A stretch of DNA of 64,000 nucleotides, taken from positions 1,240,001 to 1,304,000 of the forward strand of contig JBAIAA010000262.1 in NCBI GenBank assembly GCA_037893245.1, written 5' to 3'. Positions 1 through 13,708 of this stretch are shown here, piece after piece (the stretch's first letter is position 1; each line of letters starts with the position of its first letter). The translations under genes and the position numbers were made by a program. Below the pieces are notes generated by a model. That model saw only the letters and a program-made list of their open reading frames with translations, was not told where the DNA came from and did no database searches. Origin of the DNA: Crossaster papposus. Lineage: Eukaryota; Echinodermata; Asteroidea; Velatida; Solasteridae.

Positions 1-380
1 ATCCTCGGACCTCTGGGTTATGGGCCCAGCACGATTCCACTGCGCCACTCTGCTTCATGTGAATTTGGAAACAGCAAACAAAATTAAAGCAAACATTATA
101 AAAACATTATAATATAGTTATTACATTTGAATAACAGTGAAGCAAAAATACCTCTTTAGCAGAGCGAGGTTTTGGTCCTCGGACCTCTTGGTTATGGGCC
201 CAGCACGCTCCCACTGCTCCACTATGCGTAACTGTCTTTCATGAAAATGAAATCACTATCAAGGAAATACTTATCCTGAGCAGACCGAGGTTGTGGTCAT
301 CCGAACTCTCGGTTACTTACCAAGAAAGTGTCTACTTCGTCACTCTGAGTCGAGTACCTCAAGTCATACCAAAAACTTGT

Positions 381-452
381 TAGCAGAGCGAGGTTTCGAT
401 CCTCGGACCTCTGGGTTATGGGCCCAGCACGCCCCCACTGCACCACTCTGCG
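381..452 (-). pseudogene. Initiator tRNA-Met-like hybrid module (CAT)
   Basis: T-arm and anticodon arm match the intact gene (T-loop ATCGAAA, loop CCCATAA), but the 5' half carries B-type sequence: first base C instead of A, losing the diagnostic A1:U72 pair, and a changed D-arm. It reads as a recombinant between A and B modules. Confidence 0.6.
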
Positions 453-1336
453 TAACTATGTTTAATGAAAATGAAATCACTATCAAGGACATAATTATCC
501 TGAGCAGATCGAGGTTGTGGTCATCCGAAATATCGGTTACTGGCCAAGAAAGTGTCTACATCGTCACTCTGAGTCGAGTACCTCAAGTCATACCAAAAAC
601 GTGTTAGAAGAGCGAGGTTTCGATTTTCGGACCTCTGGGTTATGGGCCCAGCACGCTTCCACTGCGCCACTCTGCTTCATGTGAATTTAGAAACAGCAAA
701 CAAAATTAAAGCAGACATTCTGAAACACATTCTAAAATATGTATTACATTTGAATAACAGTGAAGCAAAAATACCTCTTTAGCAGAGCGAGGTTTTGGTC
801 CTCGGACATCTGGGTTATGGGCCCAGCACGCTCCCACTGCTCCACTCTACTTCATGTAAATTTAGAAACAGCAAACAAAATGAAAGCAGACATTCTAAAA
901 ACATTCTAAAATATTTATTAAATTTGAATAACAGTGAAGAAAAAATACCTCTTTAGCAGAGCGAGGTTTTGGTCCTCTGACATCTGGGTTATGGGCCCAG
1001 CACGCTCACACTGCTCCACTCTACTTCATGTAAATTTAGAAACAGCAATCAAAATGAAAGCAGACATTCTAAAAACATTCTAAAATATTTATTAAATTTG
1101 AATAACAGTTAAGCAACAGTTAAGGTTTTGGTCTTTGGACCTCTGGGTTATGGGCCCAGAACGCTCCCACTGCAAGACTCTGCGTAACTGTCTTTCATGA
1201 AAATGAAATCACTATCAAGGAAATAATTATCCTGAGCAGACCGAGGTTGTGGTCATCCGAACTCTTGGTTACTTACCAAGAAAGTGTCTACTTCGTCACT
1301 CTGAGTCGAGTACCTCAAGTCATACCAAAAACTTGT

Positions 1337-1408
1337 TAGCAGAGCGAGGTTTCGATCCTCGGACCTCTGGGTTATGGGCCAAGCACGCTTCCACTGCGCC
1401 ACTCTGCT
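1337..1408 (-). pseudogene. Initiator tRNA-Met-like (CAT), broken anticodon stem
   Basis: One change at 1381 replaces G29 with T and breaks one of the three G:C pairs of the anticodon stem. Otherwise identical to the perfect gene. Confidence 0.6.
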
Positions 1409-2303
1409 TCATGTGAATTTAGAAACAGCAAACAAAATTAAAGCAGACATTCTAAAAACATTCTAAAATATGTATTACATTTGAATAACAGTGAAGCAAA
1501 AATACCTCTTTATCAGAACGAGGTTTTGGTCCTCGGACCTCGGGGTTATGGGCCCAGCACGCTCTCACTGCTCCACTCTACTTCATGTAAATTTAGAAAC
1601 AGCAAACAAAATTAAAGCACACATTCTAAAAACATTCTAAAATAGTTATTACATTTGAATAACAGTGAAGCAAAAATACCTCTTTAACAGAGCGAGGTTT
1701 TGGTCCTCGGACCTCTTGGTTATGGGCCCAGCACGCTCACACTGCAACACTCTGCGTAACTGTCTTTCATGAAAATGAAATCACTATCAAGGAAATAATT
1801 ATCCTGAGCAGACCGAGGTTGTGGTCATCCGAACTCTCGGTTACTTACCAAGAAAGTGTCTACTTCGTCACTATGAGTCGAGTACCTCAAGTCATACCAA
1901 CAACGTGTTAGAAGAGCGAGGTTTCGGTCTTCGGACCTCTGGGTTAAGGGCCCAGCACGCTTCCACTGCGCCACTCTACTTCATGTAAAGTTAGAAACAG
2001 CAAACAAAATGAAAGCAGACATTCTAAAAACATTCTAAAATATTTAAATTTGAATAACAGTTAAGCAAAAATACCTCTTTAGCAGAGCGAGGTTTTGGTC
2101 TTCGGACCTCTGGGTTATGGGCCCAGCACGCTCCCACTGCAACACTCTGCGTAACTGTCTTTCATGAAAATGAAATCACTATCAAGGAAATAATTATCCT
2201 GAGCAGACCGAGGTTGTGGTCATCTGAACTCTCGGTTACTTACCAAGAAAGTGTCTACTTCGTCACTCTGAGTCGAGTACCTCAAGTCATACCAAAAACT
2301 TGT

Positions 2304-2375
2304 TAGCAGAGCGAGGTTTCGATACTCGGACCTCTGGGTTATTGGTTCAGCACGCTTCCACTGCGCCACTCTGCT
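2304..2375 (-). pseudogene. A-type module with broken anticodon stem (AAT)
   Basis: Plus-strand GGGTTATTGGTTCAGC replaces GGGTTATGGGCCCAGC, so the stem CTGAA/CCCAG has two mismatches and the loop reads CCAATAA. Sister copies occur near 9528, 9925 and 11066. Acceptor is intact; the T-arm carries the change GATACTCGG. Not a working initiator. Confidence 0.6.
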
Positions 2376-3622
2376 TCATGTGAATTTAGAAACAGCAAAC
2401 AAAATTAAAGCAGACATTCTAAAAAACATTCTAAAATATGTATTACATTTTAATAACAGTGAAGCAAAAATACCTCTTTAGCAGTGCGAGGTTTTGGTCC
2501 TCGGACCTCGGGGTTATGGGCCCAGCACGCTCTCACTGCTCCACTCTACTTCATGTAAATTTAGAAACAGCAAACAAAATTAAAGCACACATTCTAAAAA
2601 CATTCTAAAATAGTTATTACATTTGAATAACAGTGAAGCAAAAATACCTCTTTAGCAGAGCGAGGTTTTGGTCCTCGGACCTCTTGGTTATGGGCCCAGC
2701 ACGCTCCCACTGCAACACTCTACTTCATGTAAATTTAGAAACAGCAAACAAAATTAAAGCACACATTCTAAAAACATTCTAAAATAGTTATTACATTTGA
2801 ATAACAGTGAAGCAAAAATACCTCTTTAGCAGAGCGAGGTTTTGGTCCTCGGACCTCTTGGTTATGGGCCCAGCACGCTCCCACTGCAACACTCTGCGTA
2901 ACTGTCTTTCATGAAAATGAAATCACTATCAAGGAAATAATTATCCTGAGCAGACCGAGGTTGTGGTCATCCGAACTCTCGGTTACTTACCAAGAAAGTG
3001 TCTACTTCGTCACTATGAGTCGAGTACCTCAAGTCATACCAAAAACTTGTTAGCAGAGCGAGGTTTTGGTCTTCGGACATCTGGGTTATGGGCCCAGCAC
3101 GGTCCCACTGCTCCACTCTACTTCATGTGAATTTAGAAACAGCAAACAAAATGAAAGCAGACATTCTAAAAACATTCTAAAATATTTATTAAATTTTAAT
3201 AACAGTGAAGCAAAAATACCTCTTTAGCAGAGCGAGGTTTTGGTATTCGGACCTCTGGGTTATGGGCCCAGCACGCTCCCACTGCAAGACTCTGCGTAAC
3301 TGTCTTTCATGAAAATGAAATCACTATCAAGGAAATAATTATCCTGAGCAGACCGAGGTTGTGGTCATCCGAACTCTTGGTTACTTACCAAGAAAGTGTC
3401 TACTTCGTCACTCTGAGTCGAGTACCTCAAGTCATACCAAAAACTTGTTAGCAGAGCGACGTTTTGGTCTTCGGACATCTGGGTTCTGGGCCCAGCACGG
3501 TCCCACTGCTCCACTCTACTTCATGTGAATTGAGAAACAGCAAACAAAATGAAAGCAGACATTCTAAAAACATTCTAAAATATTTATTACATTTGAATAA
3601 AAGTGAAGCAAAAATACCTCTT

Positions 3623-3694
3623 TAGCAGAAAGAGGTTTTGGTCCTCGGACCTCTTGGTTGTGGGCCCAGCACGCTCCCACTGCTCCACTATGCG
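3623..3694 (-). pseudogene. B-type module with CAC anticodon
   Basis: Loop CCCACAA gives CAC (Val codon GUG) on a B-type body with a degenerate T-loop. Also at 7544-7615 and 13131-13202. The three copies mark related higher-order blocks. Confidence 0.55.
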
Positions 3695-4236
3695 TAACTA
3701 TTTTTAATGAAAACGAAATCACTATCAAGGAAATAATTATCCCGATCAGACCGAGGTTGTGGTCATCCGAACTCTCGGTTACTGACCAAGAAAGTGTCTA
3801 CTTCGTCACTCTGAGTCGAGTACCCCAAGTCATACCAAAACTTGTTAGCAGAGCGAGGTTTTGGTCCTCGGACCTCTGGGCCCAGCACTCTCCCATTGCG
3901 CCACTCTGCTTCATGTGAATTTGGAAACAGAAAACAAAATTAAAGCAAACATTCTAAAATCATTATAATATAGTTATTACATTTGAATAACAGTGAAGCA
4001 AAAATACCTCTTTAGCAAAGCGAGGTTTTGGTCCTCGGACCTCTTGGTTATGGGCCCAGCACGCTCCCACTGCTCCACTATGCGTAACTATTTTTAATGA
4101 AAATGAAATCACTATCAAGGAACTAATTATCCTGAGCAGACCGAGGTTGTGGTCATCCGAACTCTTGGTTACTTACCAAGAAAGTGTCTACTTCGTCACT
4201 CTGAGTCGAGTACCTCAAGTCATACCAAAAACACGT

Positions 4237-4308
4237 TAGCAGAGCGAGGTTTCGATCTTCGGACCTCTGGGTTAAGGGCCCAGCACGCTTCCACTGCGCC
4301 ACTCTACT
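4237..4308 (-). pseudogene. Initiator-body tRNA with CTT anticodon (subfamily)
   Basis: Anticodon loop CCCTTAA places CTT at positions 34-36 on an otherwise initiator-type body; U3-G70 wobble and an A52:C62 mismatch are also present. Sister modules with CTT begin at 1909, 7768, 10672, 15707, 26542, 27736, 29088, 31236, 36004, 39130 and 42279, twelve in all. CTT would read the Lys codon AAG if the RNA were made and charged, but the body lacks elongator features. Spread by duplication from one mutation is the simplest explanation. Confidence 0.7.
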
Positions 4309-6199
4309 TCATGTAAAGTTAGAAACAGAAAACAAAATGAAAGCAGACATTCTAAAAACATTCTAAAATATTTATTACATTTGAATAACAGTGAAGCAAA
4401 AATACCTCTTTAGCAGAGCGAGATTTTGGTCCTCAGACCTCTTGGTTATGGGCCCAGCACGCTCCCACTGCTCCACTCTGCGTAACTATTTTTAATGAAA
4501 ATGAAATCACTATCAAGGAAATAATTATCCTGAGCAGACCGAGGTTGTGGTCATCCGAACTCTCGGTTACTGACCAAGAAAGTGTCTACTTCGTCACTCT
4601 GAGTCGAGTACCTCAAGTCATACCAAAAACGCGTTAGCAGAGCGAGGTTTCGATCTGCGGACCTCTGGGTTAGGGGCCCAGCACGCTTCCACTGCGCCAC
4701 TCTACTTCATGTAAAATTAGAAACAGCAAACAAAATGAAAGCAGACATTCTAAAAACATTCTAAAATTTGTATTACATTTGAATAACAGTGAAGCAAAAA
4801 TACCTCTTTAGCAGAGCGAGGTTTTGGTCTTCGGACATCTGGGTTATTGGCCCGGCACGCTCACACTGCTCCACTCTACTTCATGTAAATTTAGAAACAG
4901 CAATCAAAATTAAAGCAGACATTCTAAAAACATTCTAAAATATTTATTAAATTTGAATAACAGTTAAGCAAAAATACCTCTTTAGCAGAGCGAGGTTTTG
5001 GTCTTTGGACCTCTGGGTTATGGGCCCACAACGCTCCCACTGCAAGACTCTGCGTAACTGTCTTTCATGAAAATGAAATCACTATCAAGGAAATAATTAT
5101 CCTGAGCAGACCGAGGTTGTGGTCATCCGAACTCTTGGTTACTTACCAAGAAAGTGTCTACTTCGTCACTCTGAGTCGAGTACCCCAAGTCATACCAAAA
5201 ACTTGTTAGCAGAGCGACGTTTTGGTCTTCGGACATCTGGGTTATGGGCCCAGCATGGTCCCACTGCTCCACTCTACTTCATGTGAATTTAGAAACAGCA
5301 AACAAAATGAAAGCAGACATTCTAAAAACATTCTAAAATATTTATTAAATTTTAATAACAGTGAAGCAAAAATACCTCTTTAGCAGAGCGAGGTTTTGGT
5401 ATTCGGACCTCTGGGTTATGGGCCCAGCACGCTCCCACTGCAAGACTCTGCGTAACTGTCTTTCATGAAAATGAAATCACTATCAAGGAAATAATTATCC
5501 TGAGCAGACCGAGGTTGTGGTCATCCGAACTCTTGGTTACTTACCAAGAAAGTGTCTACTTCGTCACTCTGAGTCGAGTACCTCAAGTCATACCAAAAAC
5601 TTGTTAGCAGAGCGACGTTTTGGTCTTCGGACATCTGGGTTATGGGCCCAGCACGGTCCCACTGCTCCACTCTACTTCATGTGAATTTAGAAACAGCAAA
5701 CAAAATGAAAGCAGACATTCTAAAAACATTCTAAATTATTTATTACATTTGAATAAAAGTGAAGCAAAAATACCTCTTTAGCAGAAAGAGGTTTTGGTCC
5801 TCGGACCTCTTGGTTTTGGGCCCAGCACGCTCCCACTGCTCCACTATGCGTAACTATTTTTAATGAAAATGAAATCACTATCAAGGAAATAATTATCCCG
5901 ATCAGACCGAGGTTGTGGTCATCCGAACTCTCGGTTACTGACCAAGAAAGTGTCTACTTCGTCACTCTGAGTCGAGTACCCCAAGTCATACCAAAACTTG
6001 TTAGCAGAGCGAGGTGTTGGTCCTCGGACCTCTGGGTTATGGGCCCAGCACTCTCCCATTGCGCCACTCTGCTTCATGTGAATTTGGAAACAGAAAACAA
6101 AATTAAAGCAAACATTCTAAAAACATTATAATATAGTTATTACATTTGAATAACAGTGAAGCAAAAATACCTCTTTAGCAAAGCGAGGTTTTGGTCCTC

Positions 6200-8810
6200 G
6201 GACCTCTTGGTTATGGGCCCAGCACGCTCCCACTGCTCCACTATGCGTAACTATTTTTAATGAAAATGAAATCACTATCAAGGAAATAATTATCCTGAGC
6301 AGACCGAGGTTGTGGTCATCCGAACTCTCGGTTACTGACCAAGAAAGTGTCTACTTCGTCACTCTGAGTCGAGTACCTCAAGTCATACCAAAAACACGTT
6401 AGCAGAGCGAGGTTTCGATCTTCGGACCTCTGGGTTCAGGGCCCAGCACGCTTCCACTGCGCCACTCTACTTCATGTAAAGTTAGAAACAGAAAACAAAA
6501 TGAAAGCAGACATTCTAAAAACATTCTAAAATATTTATTACATTTGAATAACAGTGAAGCAAAAATACCTCTTTAGCAGAGCGAGATTTTGGTCCTCAGA
6601 CCTCTTGGTTATGGGCCCAGCACGCTCCCACTGCTCCACTCTGCGTAACTATTTTTAATGAAAATGAAATCACTATCAAGGAAATAATTATCCTGAGCAG
6701 ACCGAGGTTGTGGTCATCCGAACTCTCGGTTACTGACCAAGAAAGTGTCTACTTCGTCACTCTGAGTCGAGTACCTCAAGTCATACCAAAAACGCGTTAG
6801 CAGAGCGAGGTTTCGATCTGCGGACCTCTGGGTTAGGGGCCCAGCACGCTTCCACTGCGCCACTCTACTTCATGTAAAATTAGAAACAGAAAACAAAATG
6901 AAAGCAGACATTCTAAAAACATTCTAAAATATTTATTACATTTGAATAACAGTGAAGCAAAAATACCTCTTTAGCAGAGCGAGGTTTTGGTCCTCGGACC
7001 TCTGGGTTATGTGCCCAGCACGATTCCACTGTGCCACTCTGCTTCATGTGAATTTAGAAACAGCAAACAAAATGAAAGCACACATTCTAAAAACATTCAA
7101 AAATAGTTATTTCATTTGAATAACAGTGAAGCAAAAATACCTCTTTAGCAGAGCGAGGTTTTGGTCCTCGGACCTCTTGGTTATGTGCCCAGCACGCTCC
7201 CACTGCTCCACTATGCGTAACTATTTTTAATGAAAATGAAATCACTATCAAGAAAATAATTATCCTGAGCAGACCGAGGTTGTGGTCATCCTAACTCTCG
7301 GTTACTGACCAAGAAAGTGTCTACTTCGTCACCCTGAGTCGAGTACCTCAAGTCATACCAAAAGCGTGTTAGCAGAGCGAGGTTTCGATTTTCGGACCTC
7401 TGAGTTATGGGCCCAGCACGCTTCCACTGCGCCACTCTGCTTCATGTGAATTTAGAAACAGAAAACAAAATTAAAGCAGACGTTCTAAAAACATTCTAAA
7501 ATATGTATTACATTTGAATAACAGTGAAGCAAAAATACCTCTTTAGCAGAGCGAGGTTTTGGTCCTCGGACATCTGGGTTGTGGGCCCAGCACGCTCCCA
7601 CTGCTCCACTATGCGTAACTATTTTTAATGAAAATGAAATCACTATCAAGGAAATAATTATCCTGAGCAGACCGAGGTTGTGGTCATCCGAACTCTCGGT
7701 TACTGACCAAGAAAGTGTCTACTTCGTCACTCTGAGTCGAGTACCTCAAGTCATACCAAAAACACGTTAGCAGAGCGAGGTTTCGATCTTCGGACCTCTG
7801 GGTTAAGGGCCCAGCACGCTTCCACTGCGCCACTCTACTTCATGTAAAGTTAGAAACAGAAAACAAAATGAAAGCAGACATTCTAAAAACATTCTAAAAT
7901 ATTTATTACATTTGAATAACAGTGAAGCAAAAATACCTCTTTAGCAGAGCGAGATTTTGGTCCTCAGACCTCTTGGTTATGGGCCCAGCACGCTCCCACT
8001 GCTCCACTCTGCGTAACTATTTTTAATGAAAATGAAATCACTATCAAGGAAATAATTATCCTGAGCAGACCGAGGTTGTGGTCATCCGAACTCTCGGTTA
8101 CTGACCAAGAAAGTGTCTACTTCGTCACTCTGAGTCGAGTACCTCAAGTCATACCAAAAACGCGTTAGCAGAGCGAGGTTTCGATCTGCGGACCTCTGGG
8201 TTAGGGGCCCAGCACGCTTCCACTGCGCCACTCTACTTCATGTAAAATTAGAAACAGAAAACAAAATGAAAGCAGACATTCTAAAAACATTCTAACATAT
8301 TTATTACATTTGAATAACAGTGAAGCAAAAATACCTCTTTAGCAGAGCGAGGTTTTGGTCCTCGGACCTCTGGGTTATGTGCCCAGCACGATTCCACTGT
8401 GCCACTCTGCTTCATGTGAATTTAGAAACAGCAAACAAAATGAAAGCACACATTCTAAAAACATTCAAAAATAGTTATTTCATTTGAATAACAGTGAAGC
8501 AAAAATACCTCTTTAGCAGAGCGAGGTTTTGGTCCTCGGACCTCTTGGTTATGTGCCCAGCACGCTCCCACTGCTCCACTATGCGTAACTATTTTTAATG
8601 AAAATTAAATCACTATCAAGAAAATAATTATCCTGAGCAGACCGAGGTTGTGGTCATCCTAACTCTCGGTTACTGACCAAGAAAGTGTCTACTTCGTCAC
8701 CCTGAGTCGAGTACCTCAAGTCATACCAAAAGCGTGTTAGCAGAGCGAGGTTTCGATCTTCGGACCTCTGAGTTATGGGCCCAGCACGCTTCCACTGCGC
8801 CACTCTACTT
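6200..8810. repeat. 1368-bp tandem segmental duplication
   Basis: About 6200-7440 is repeated at about 7570-8810. Markers align at constant spacing: ACACGTT at 6394 and 7762, ACGCGTT at 6792 and 8160, GCGTGTT at 7364 and 8732. Only scattered differences are seen. Related blocks occur at 3.6-4.8 kb. The spacing is about three 398-bp dimers plus one 174-bp monomer. Confidence 0.8.
8166..8237 (-). pseudogene. Initiator-body tRNA with CCT anticodon (subfamily)
   Basis: Loop CCCCTAA gives CCT at 34-36 (Arg codon AGG). The anticodon stem is still CTGGG/CCCAG and the T-loop ATCGAAA. Sister copies start at 4635, 6798 and 32827. The leader GCGTTAG and the T-stem change (CTGCGG) mark the subfamily. 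No evidence of expression. Confidence 0.65.
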
Positions 8811-9134
8811 CATGTAAAGTTAGAAACAGCAAACAAAATGAAAGCAGTCATTCTAAAACATTCTAAAATATTTATTAAATTTGAATAACAGTGAAGCAAA
8901 AATACCTCTTTAGCAGAGCGAGGTTTTGGTCTTCGGACCTCTGGGTTATGGGCCCAGCACGCTCCCACTGCAACACTCTGCGTAACTATTTTTAATGAAA
9001 ATGAAATCACTATCAAGGAAATAATTATCCTGAGCAGACCGAGGTTGTGGTCATCCGATCTATCGGTTACTGACCAAGAAAGTGTCTACTTCGTCACTCT
9101 GAGTCGAGTACATCAAGTCATACCAAAAACTTGT

Positions 9135-9206
9135 TAGCAGAGCGAGGTTTCGATCCTCGGACCTCTGGGTTATGGGCCCAGCACGCTTCCACTGCGCCAC
9201 TCTACT
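9135..9206 (-). tRNA. Initiator tRNA-Met (CAT), near-intact, left block
   Basis: Differs from the perfect copies by one base: acceptor position 3 is T, giving a U3-G70 wobble. Anticodon, D-arm and T-arm are unchanged. A TTTTT run precedes it on the plus strand. It is the best-preserved copy left of the insertions. It could be functional, but a changed acceptor pair may affect processing or initiation factor recognition. Confidence 0.8.
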
Positions 9207-12200
9207 TCATGTAAAGTTAGAAACAGCAAACAAAATGAAAGCAGACATTCTAAAAACATTCTAAAATATTTAAATTTGAATAACAGTTAAGCAAAAATAC
9301 CTCTTTAGCAGAGCGAGGTTTTGGTCTTCGGACCTCTGGGTTATGGGCCCAGCACACTCCCACTGCAACACTGCGTAACTGTCTTTCATGAAAATGAAAT
9401 CACTATCAAGGAAATAATTATCCTGAGCAGACCGAGGTTGTGGTCATCTGAACTCTCGGTTACTTACCAAGAAAGTGTCTACTTCGTCACTCTGAGTCGA
9501 GTACCTCAAGTCATACCAAAAACTTGTTAGCAGAGCCAGGTTTCGATACTCGGACCTCTGGGTTATTGGTTCAGCACGCTTCCACTGCGCCACTCTGCTT
9601 CATGTGAATTTAGAAACAGCAAACAAAATTAAAGCAGACATTCTAAAAACATTCTAAAATATGTATTACATTTGAATAACAGTGAAGCAAAAATACCTCT
9701 TTAGCAGAGCGAGGTTTTGGTCTTCGGACCTCTGGGTTATGGGCCCAGCACGCTCCCACTGCAACACTCTGCGTAACTGTCTTTCATGAAAATGAAATCA
9801 CTATCAAGGAAATAATTATCCTGAGCAGACCGAGGTTGTGGTCATCTGAACTATCGGTTACTTACCAAGAAAGTGTCTACTTCGTCACTCTGAGTCGAGT
9901 ACCTCAAGTCATACCAAAAACTTGTTAGCAGAGCGAGGTTTCGATACTCGGACCGCTGGGTTATTGGTTCAGCACGCTTCCACTGCGCCACTCTGCTTCA
10001 TGTGAATTTAGAAACAGCAAACAAAATTAAAGCAGACATTCTAAAAACATTCTAAAATATGTATTACATTTGAATAACAGTGAAGCAAAAATACCTCTTT
10101 AGCAGTGCGAGGTTTTGGTCCTCGGACCTCGGGGTTATGGGCCCAGCACGCTCTCACTGCTCCACTCTACTTCATGTAAATTTAGAAACAGCAAACAAAA
10201 TTAAAGCAAACATTCCAAAAACATTCTAAAATAGTTATTACATTTGAATAACAGTGAAGCAAAAATACCTCTTTAGCAGAGCGAGGTTTTTGTCCTCGGA
10301 CCTCTTGGTTATGGGCCCAGCACGCTCCCACTGCAACACTCTACTTCATGTAAATTTAGAAACAGCAAACAAAATTAAAGCACACATTCTAAAAACATTC
10401 TAAAATAGTTATTACATTTGAATAACAGTGAAGCAAAAATACCTCTTTAGCAGAGCGAGGTTTTGGTCCTCGGACCTCTTGGTTATGGGCCCAGCACGCT
10501 CCCACTGAAACACTCTGCGTAACTGTCTTTCATGAAAATGAAATCACTATCAAGGAAATAATTATCCTGAGCAGACCGAGGTTGTGGTCATCCGAACTCT
10601 CGGTTACTTACCAAGAAAGTGTCTACTTCGTCACTATGAGTCGAGTACCTCAAGTCATACCAACAACGTGTTAGAAGAGCGAGGTTTCGGTCTTCGGACC
10701 TCTGGGTTAAGGGCCCAGCACGCTTCCACTGCGCCACTCTACTTCATGTAAAGTTAGAAACAGCAAACAAAATGAAAGCAGACATTCTAAAAACATTCTA
10801 AAATATTTAAATTTGAATAACAGTGAAGCAAAAATACCTCTTTAGCAGAGCGAGGTTTTGGTCTTCGGACCTCTGGGTTATGGGCCCAGCACGCTCCCAC
10901 TGCAACACTCTGCGTAACTGTCTTTCATGAAAATGAAATCACTATCAAGGAAATAATTATCCTGAGCAGACCGAGGTTGTGGTCATCTGAACTCTCGGTT
11001 ACTTACCAAGAAAGTGTCTACTTCGTCACTCTGAGTCGAGTACCTCAAGTCATACCAAAAACTTGTTAGCAGAGCGAGGTTTCGATACTCGGACCTCTGG
11101 GTTATTGGTTCAGCACGCTTCCACTGCGCCACTCTGCTTCATGTGAATTTAGAAACAGCAAACAACATTAAAGCAGACATTCTAAAAACATTCTAAAATA
11201 TGTATTACATTTGAATAACAGTGAAGCAAAAATACCTCTTTAGCAGTGCGAGGTTTTGGTCCTCGGACCTCGGGGTTATGGGCCCAGCACGCTCTCACTG
11301 CTCCACTCTACTTCATGTAAATTTAGAAACAGCAAACAAAATTAAAGCACACATTCTAAAAACATTCTAAAATAGTTATTACATTTGAATAACAGTGAAG
11401 CAAAAATACCTCTTTAGCAGAGCGAGGTTTTGGTCCTCTGACCTCTTTGTTATGGGCCCAGCACGCTCCCACTGCAACACTCTGCGTAACTATTTTTAAT
11501 GAAAATGAAATCACTATCAAGGACATAATTATCCTGAGCAGATCGAGGTTGTGGTCATCCGAAATATCGGTTACTGGCCAAGAAAGTGTCTACTTCGTCA
11601 CTCTGAGTCGAGAACCTCAAGTCATACCAAAAACGTGTTAGAAGAGCGAGGTTTCGATTTTCGGATCTCTGGGTTATGGGCCCAGCACGCTTCCACTGCG
11701 CCACTCTGCTTCATGTGAATTTAGAAACAGCAAACAAAATTAAAGCAGACATTCTAAAAACATTCTAAAATATGTATTACATTTGAATAACAGTGAAGCA
11801 AAAATACCTCTTTAGCAGAGCGAGGTTTTGGTCCTCGGACATCTGGGTTATGGGCCCAGCACGCTCACACTGCTCCACTCTACTTCATGTAAATTTAGAA
11901 ACAGCAATCAAAATTAAAGCAGACATTCTAAAAACATTCTAAAATATGTATTAAATTTGAATAACAGTTAAGCAAAAATACCTCTTTAGCAGAGCGAGGT
12001 TTTGGTCTTTGGACCTCTGGGTTATTGGCCCAGAACGCTCCCACTGCAAGACGCTGCGTAACTGTCTTTCATGAAAATGAAATCACTATCAAGGAAATAA
12101 TTATCCTGAGCAGACCGAGGTTGTGGTCATCCGAACTCTTGGTTACTTACCAAGAAAGTGTCTACTTCGTCACTCTGAGTCGAGTACTTCAAGTCATACC

Positions 12201-13601
12201 AAAAACTTGTTAGCAGAGCGAGGTTTCGATTTTCGGACCTCTGGGTTATGGGCCCAGCACGCTTCCACTGCGCCACTCTGCTTCATGTGAATTTAGAAAC
12301 AGAAAACAAAATTAAAGCAGACGTTCTAAAAACATTCTAAAATATGTATTACATTTGAATAACAGTGAAGCAAAAATACCTCTTTAGCAGAGCGAGGTTT
12401 TGGTCTTCGGACATCTGGGTTATTGGCCCGGCACGCTCACACTGCTCCACTCTACTTCATGTAAATTTAGAAACAGCAATCAAAATTAAAGCAGACATTC
12501 TAAAAACATTCTAAAATATTTATTAAATTTGAATAACAGTTAAGCAAAAATACCTCTTTAGCAGAGCGAGGTTTTGGTCTTTGGACCTCTGGGTTATGGG
12601 CCCAGAACGCTCCCACTGCAAGACTCTGCGTAACTGTCTTTCATGAAAATGAAATCACTATCAAGGAAATAATTATCCTGAGCAGACCGAGGTTGTGGTC
12701 ATCCGAACTCTTGGTTACTTACCAAGAAAGTGTCTACTTCGTCACTCTGAGTCGAGTACCTCAAGTCATACCAAAAACTTGTTAGCAGAGCGACGTTTTG
12801 GTCTTCGGACATCTGGGTTATGGGCCCAGCACGGTCCCACTGCTCCACTCTACTTCATGTGAATTTAGAAACAGCAAACAAAATGAAAGCAGACATTCTA
12901 AAAACATTCTAAAATATTTATTAAATTTTAATAACAGTGAAGCAAAAATACCTCTTTAGCAGAGCGAGGTTTTGGTATTCGGACATCTGGGTTATTGGCC
13001 CGGCACGCTCACACTGCTCCACTCTACTTCATGTAAATTTAGAAACAGCAATCAAAATTAAAGCAGACATTCTAAAAACATTCTAAAATATTTATTAAAT
13101 TTGAATAAAAGTGAAGCAAAAATACCTCTTTAGCAGAAAGAGGTTTTGGTCCTCGGACCTCTTGGTTGTGGGCCCAGCACGCTCCCACTGCTCCACTATG
13201 CGTAACTATTTTTAATGAAAATGAAATCACTATCAAGGAAATAATTATCCCGATCAGACCGAGGTTGTGGTCATCCGAACTCTCGGTTACTGACCAAGAA
13301 AGTGTCTACTTCGTCACTCTGAGTCGAGTACCCCAAGTCATACCAAAACTTGTTAGCAGAGCGAGGTTTTGGTCCTCGGACCTCTGGGTTATGGGCCCAG
13401 CACTCTCCCATTGCGCCATTCTGCTTCATGTGAATTTGGAAACAGAAAACAAAATTAAAGCAAACATTCTAAAAACATTATAATATAGTTATTACATTTG
13501 AATAACAGTGAAGCAAAAATACCTCTTTAGCAGAGCGAGATTTTGGTCCTCAGACATCTTGGTTATGGGCCCAGCACGCTCCCACTGCTCCACTCTGTTA
13601 A

Positions 13602-13708
13602 GGAGAAATGACGAAAAAGTGGACATTCTTTGATTCGAATGGGCGAGGACGCTCAGCGTCCGAGCCCAATTTGAATCAAAGAATGTCCACCTTTTGAGTC
13701 GTTTCTCC
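13602..13708. repeat. Large imperfect hairpin
   Basis: Left arm GGAGAAATGACGAAAAAGTG onward (13602-13644) is complementary to 13664-13708, with a few mismatches and a small length difference. The centre GGACGCTCAGCGTCC is itself a perfect stem with a one-base loop. Placed within five bases of the array junction, it could be the end of a fold-back element. Confidence 0.8.

Larger units (their letters stand above)
1..13597 (-). repeat. tRNA-iMet-derived tandem array, left block
   Basis: Head-to-tail 72-bp tRNA-like modules, all in the minus-strand sense, separated by AT-rich spacers of two kinds. One spacer kind gives a 174-bp unit and the other, which carries a third diverged tRNA body, gives a 224-bp unit. 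The block starts inside a module, so it runs off the window. It is rich in damaged modules: anticodon loops changed to CTT, CCT, CAC or AAT, and many B-type bodies with T-loop ACCAAAA. The best copy is at 9135-9206. It ends abruptly after the module end CACTCTG at 13597, where unrelated DNA begins. The tRNA origin is read directly from the fold. Whether any copy here is transcribed is unknown. Confidence 0.93.

Noticed and set aside
1-13597. CRISPR-like regularly spaced repeats.
   Set aside because: Spacers are themselves repeated, the units are tRNA-derived and far too long, and the context is eukaryotic.
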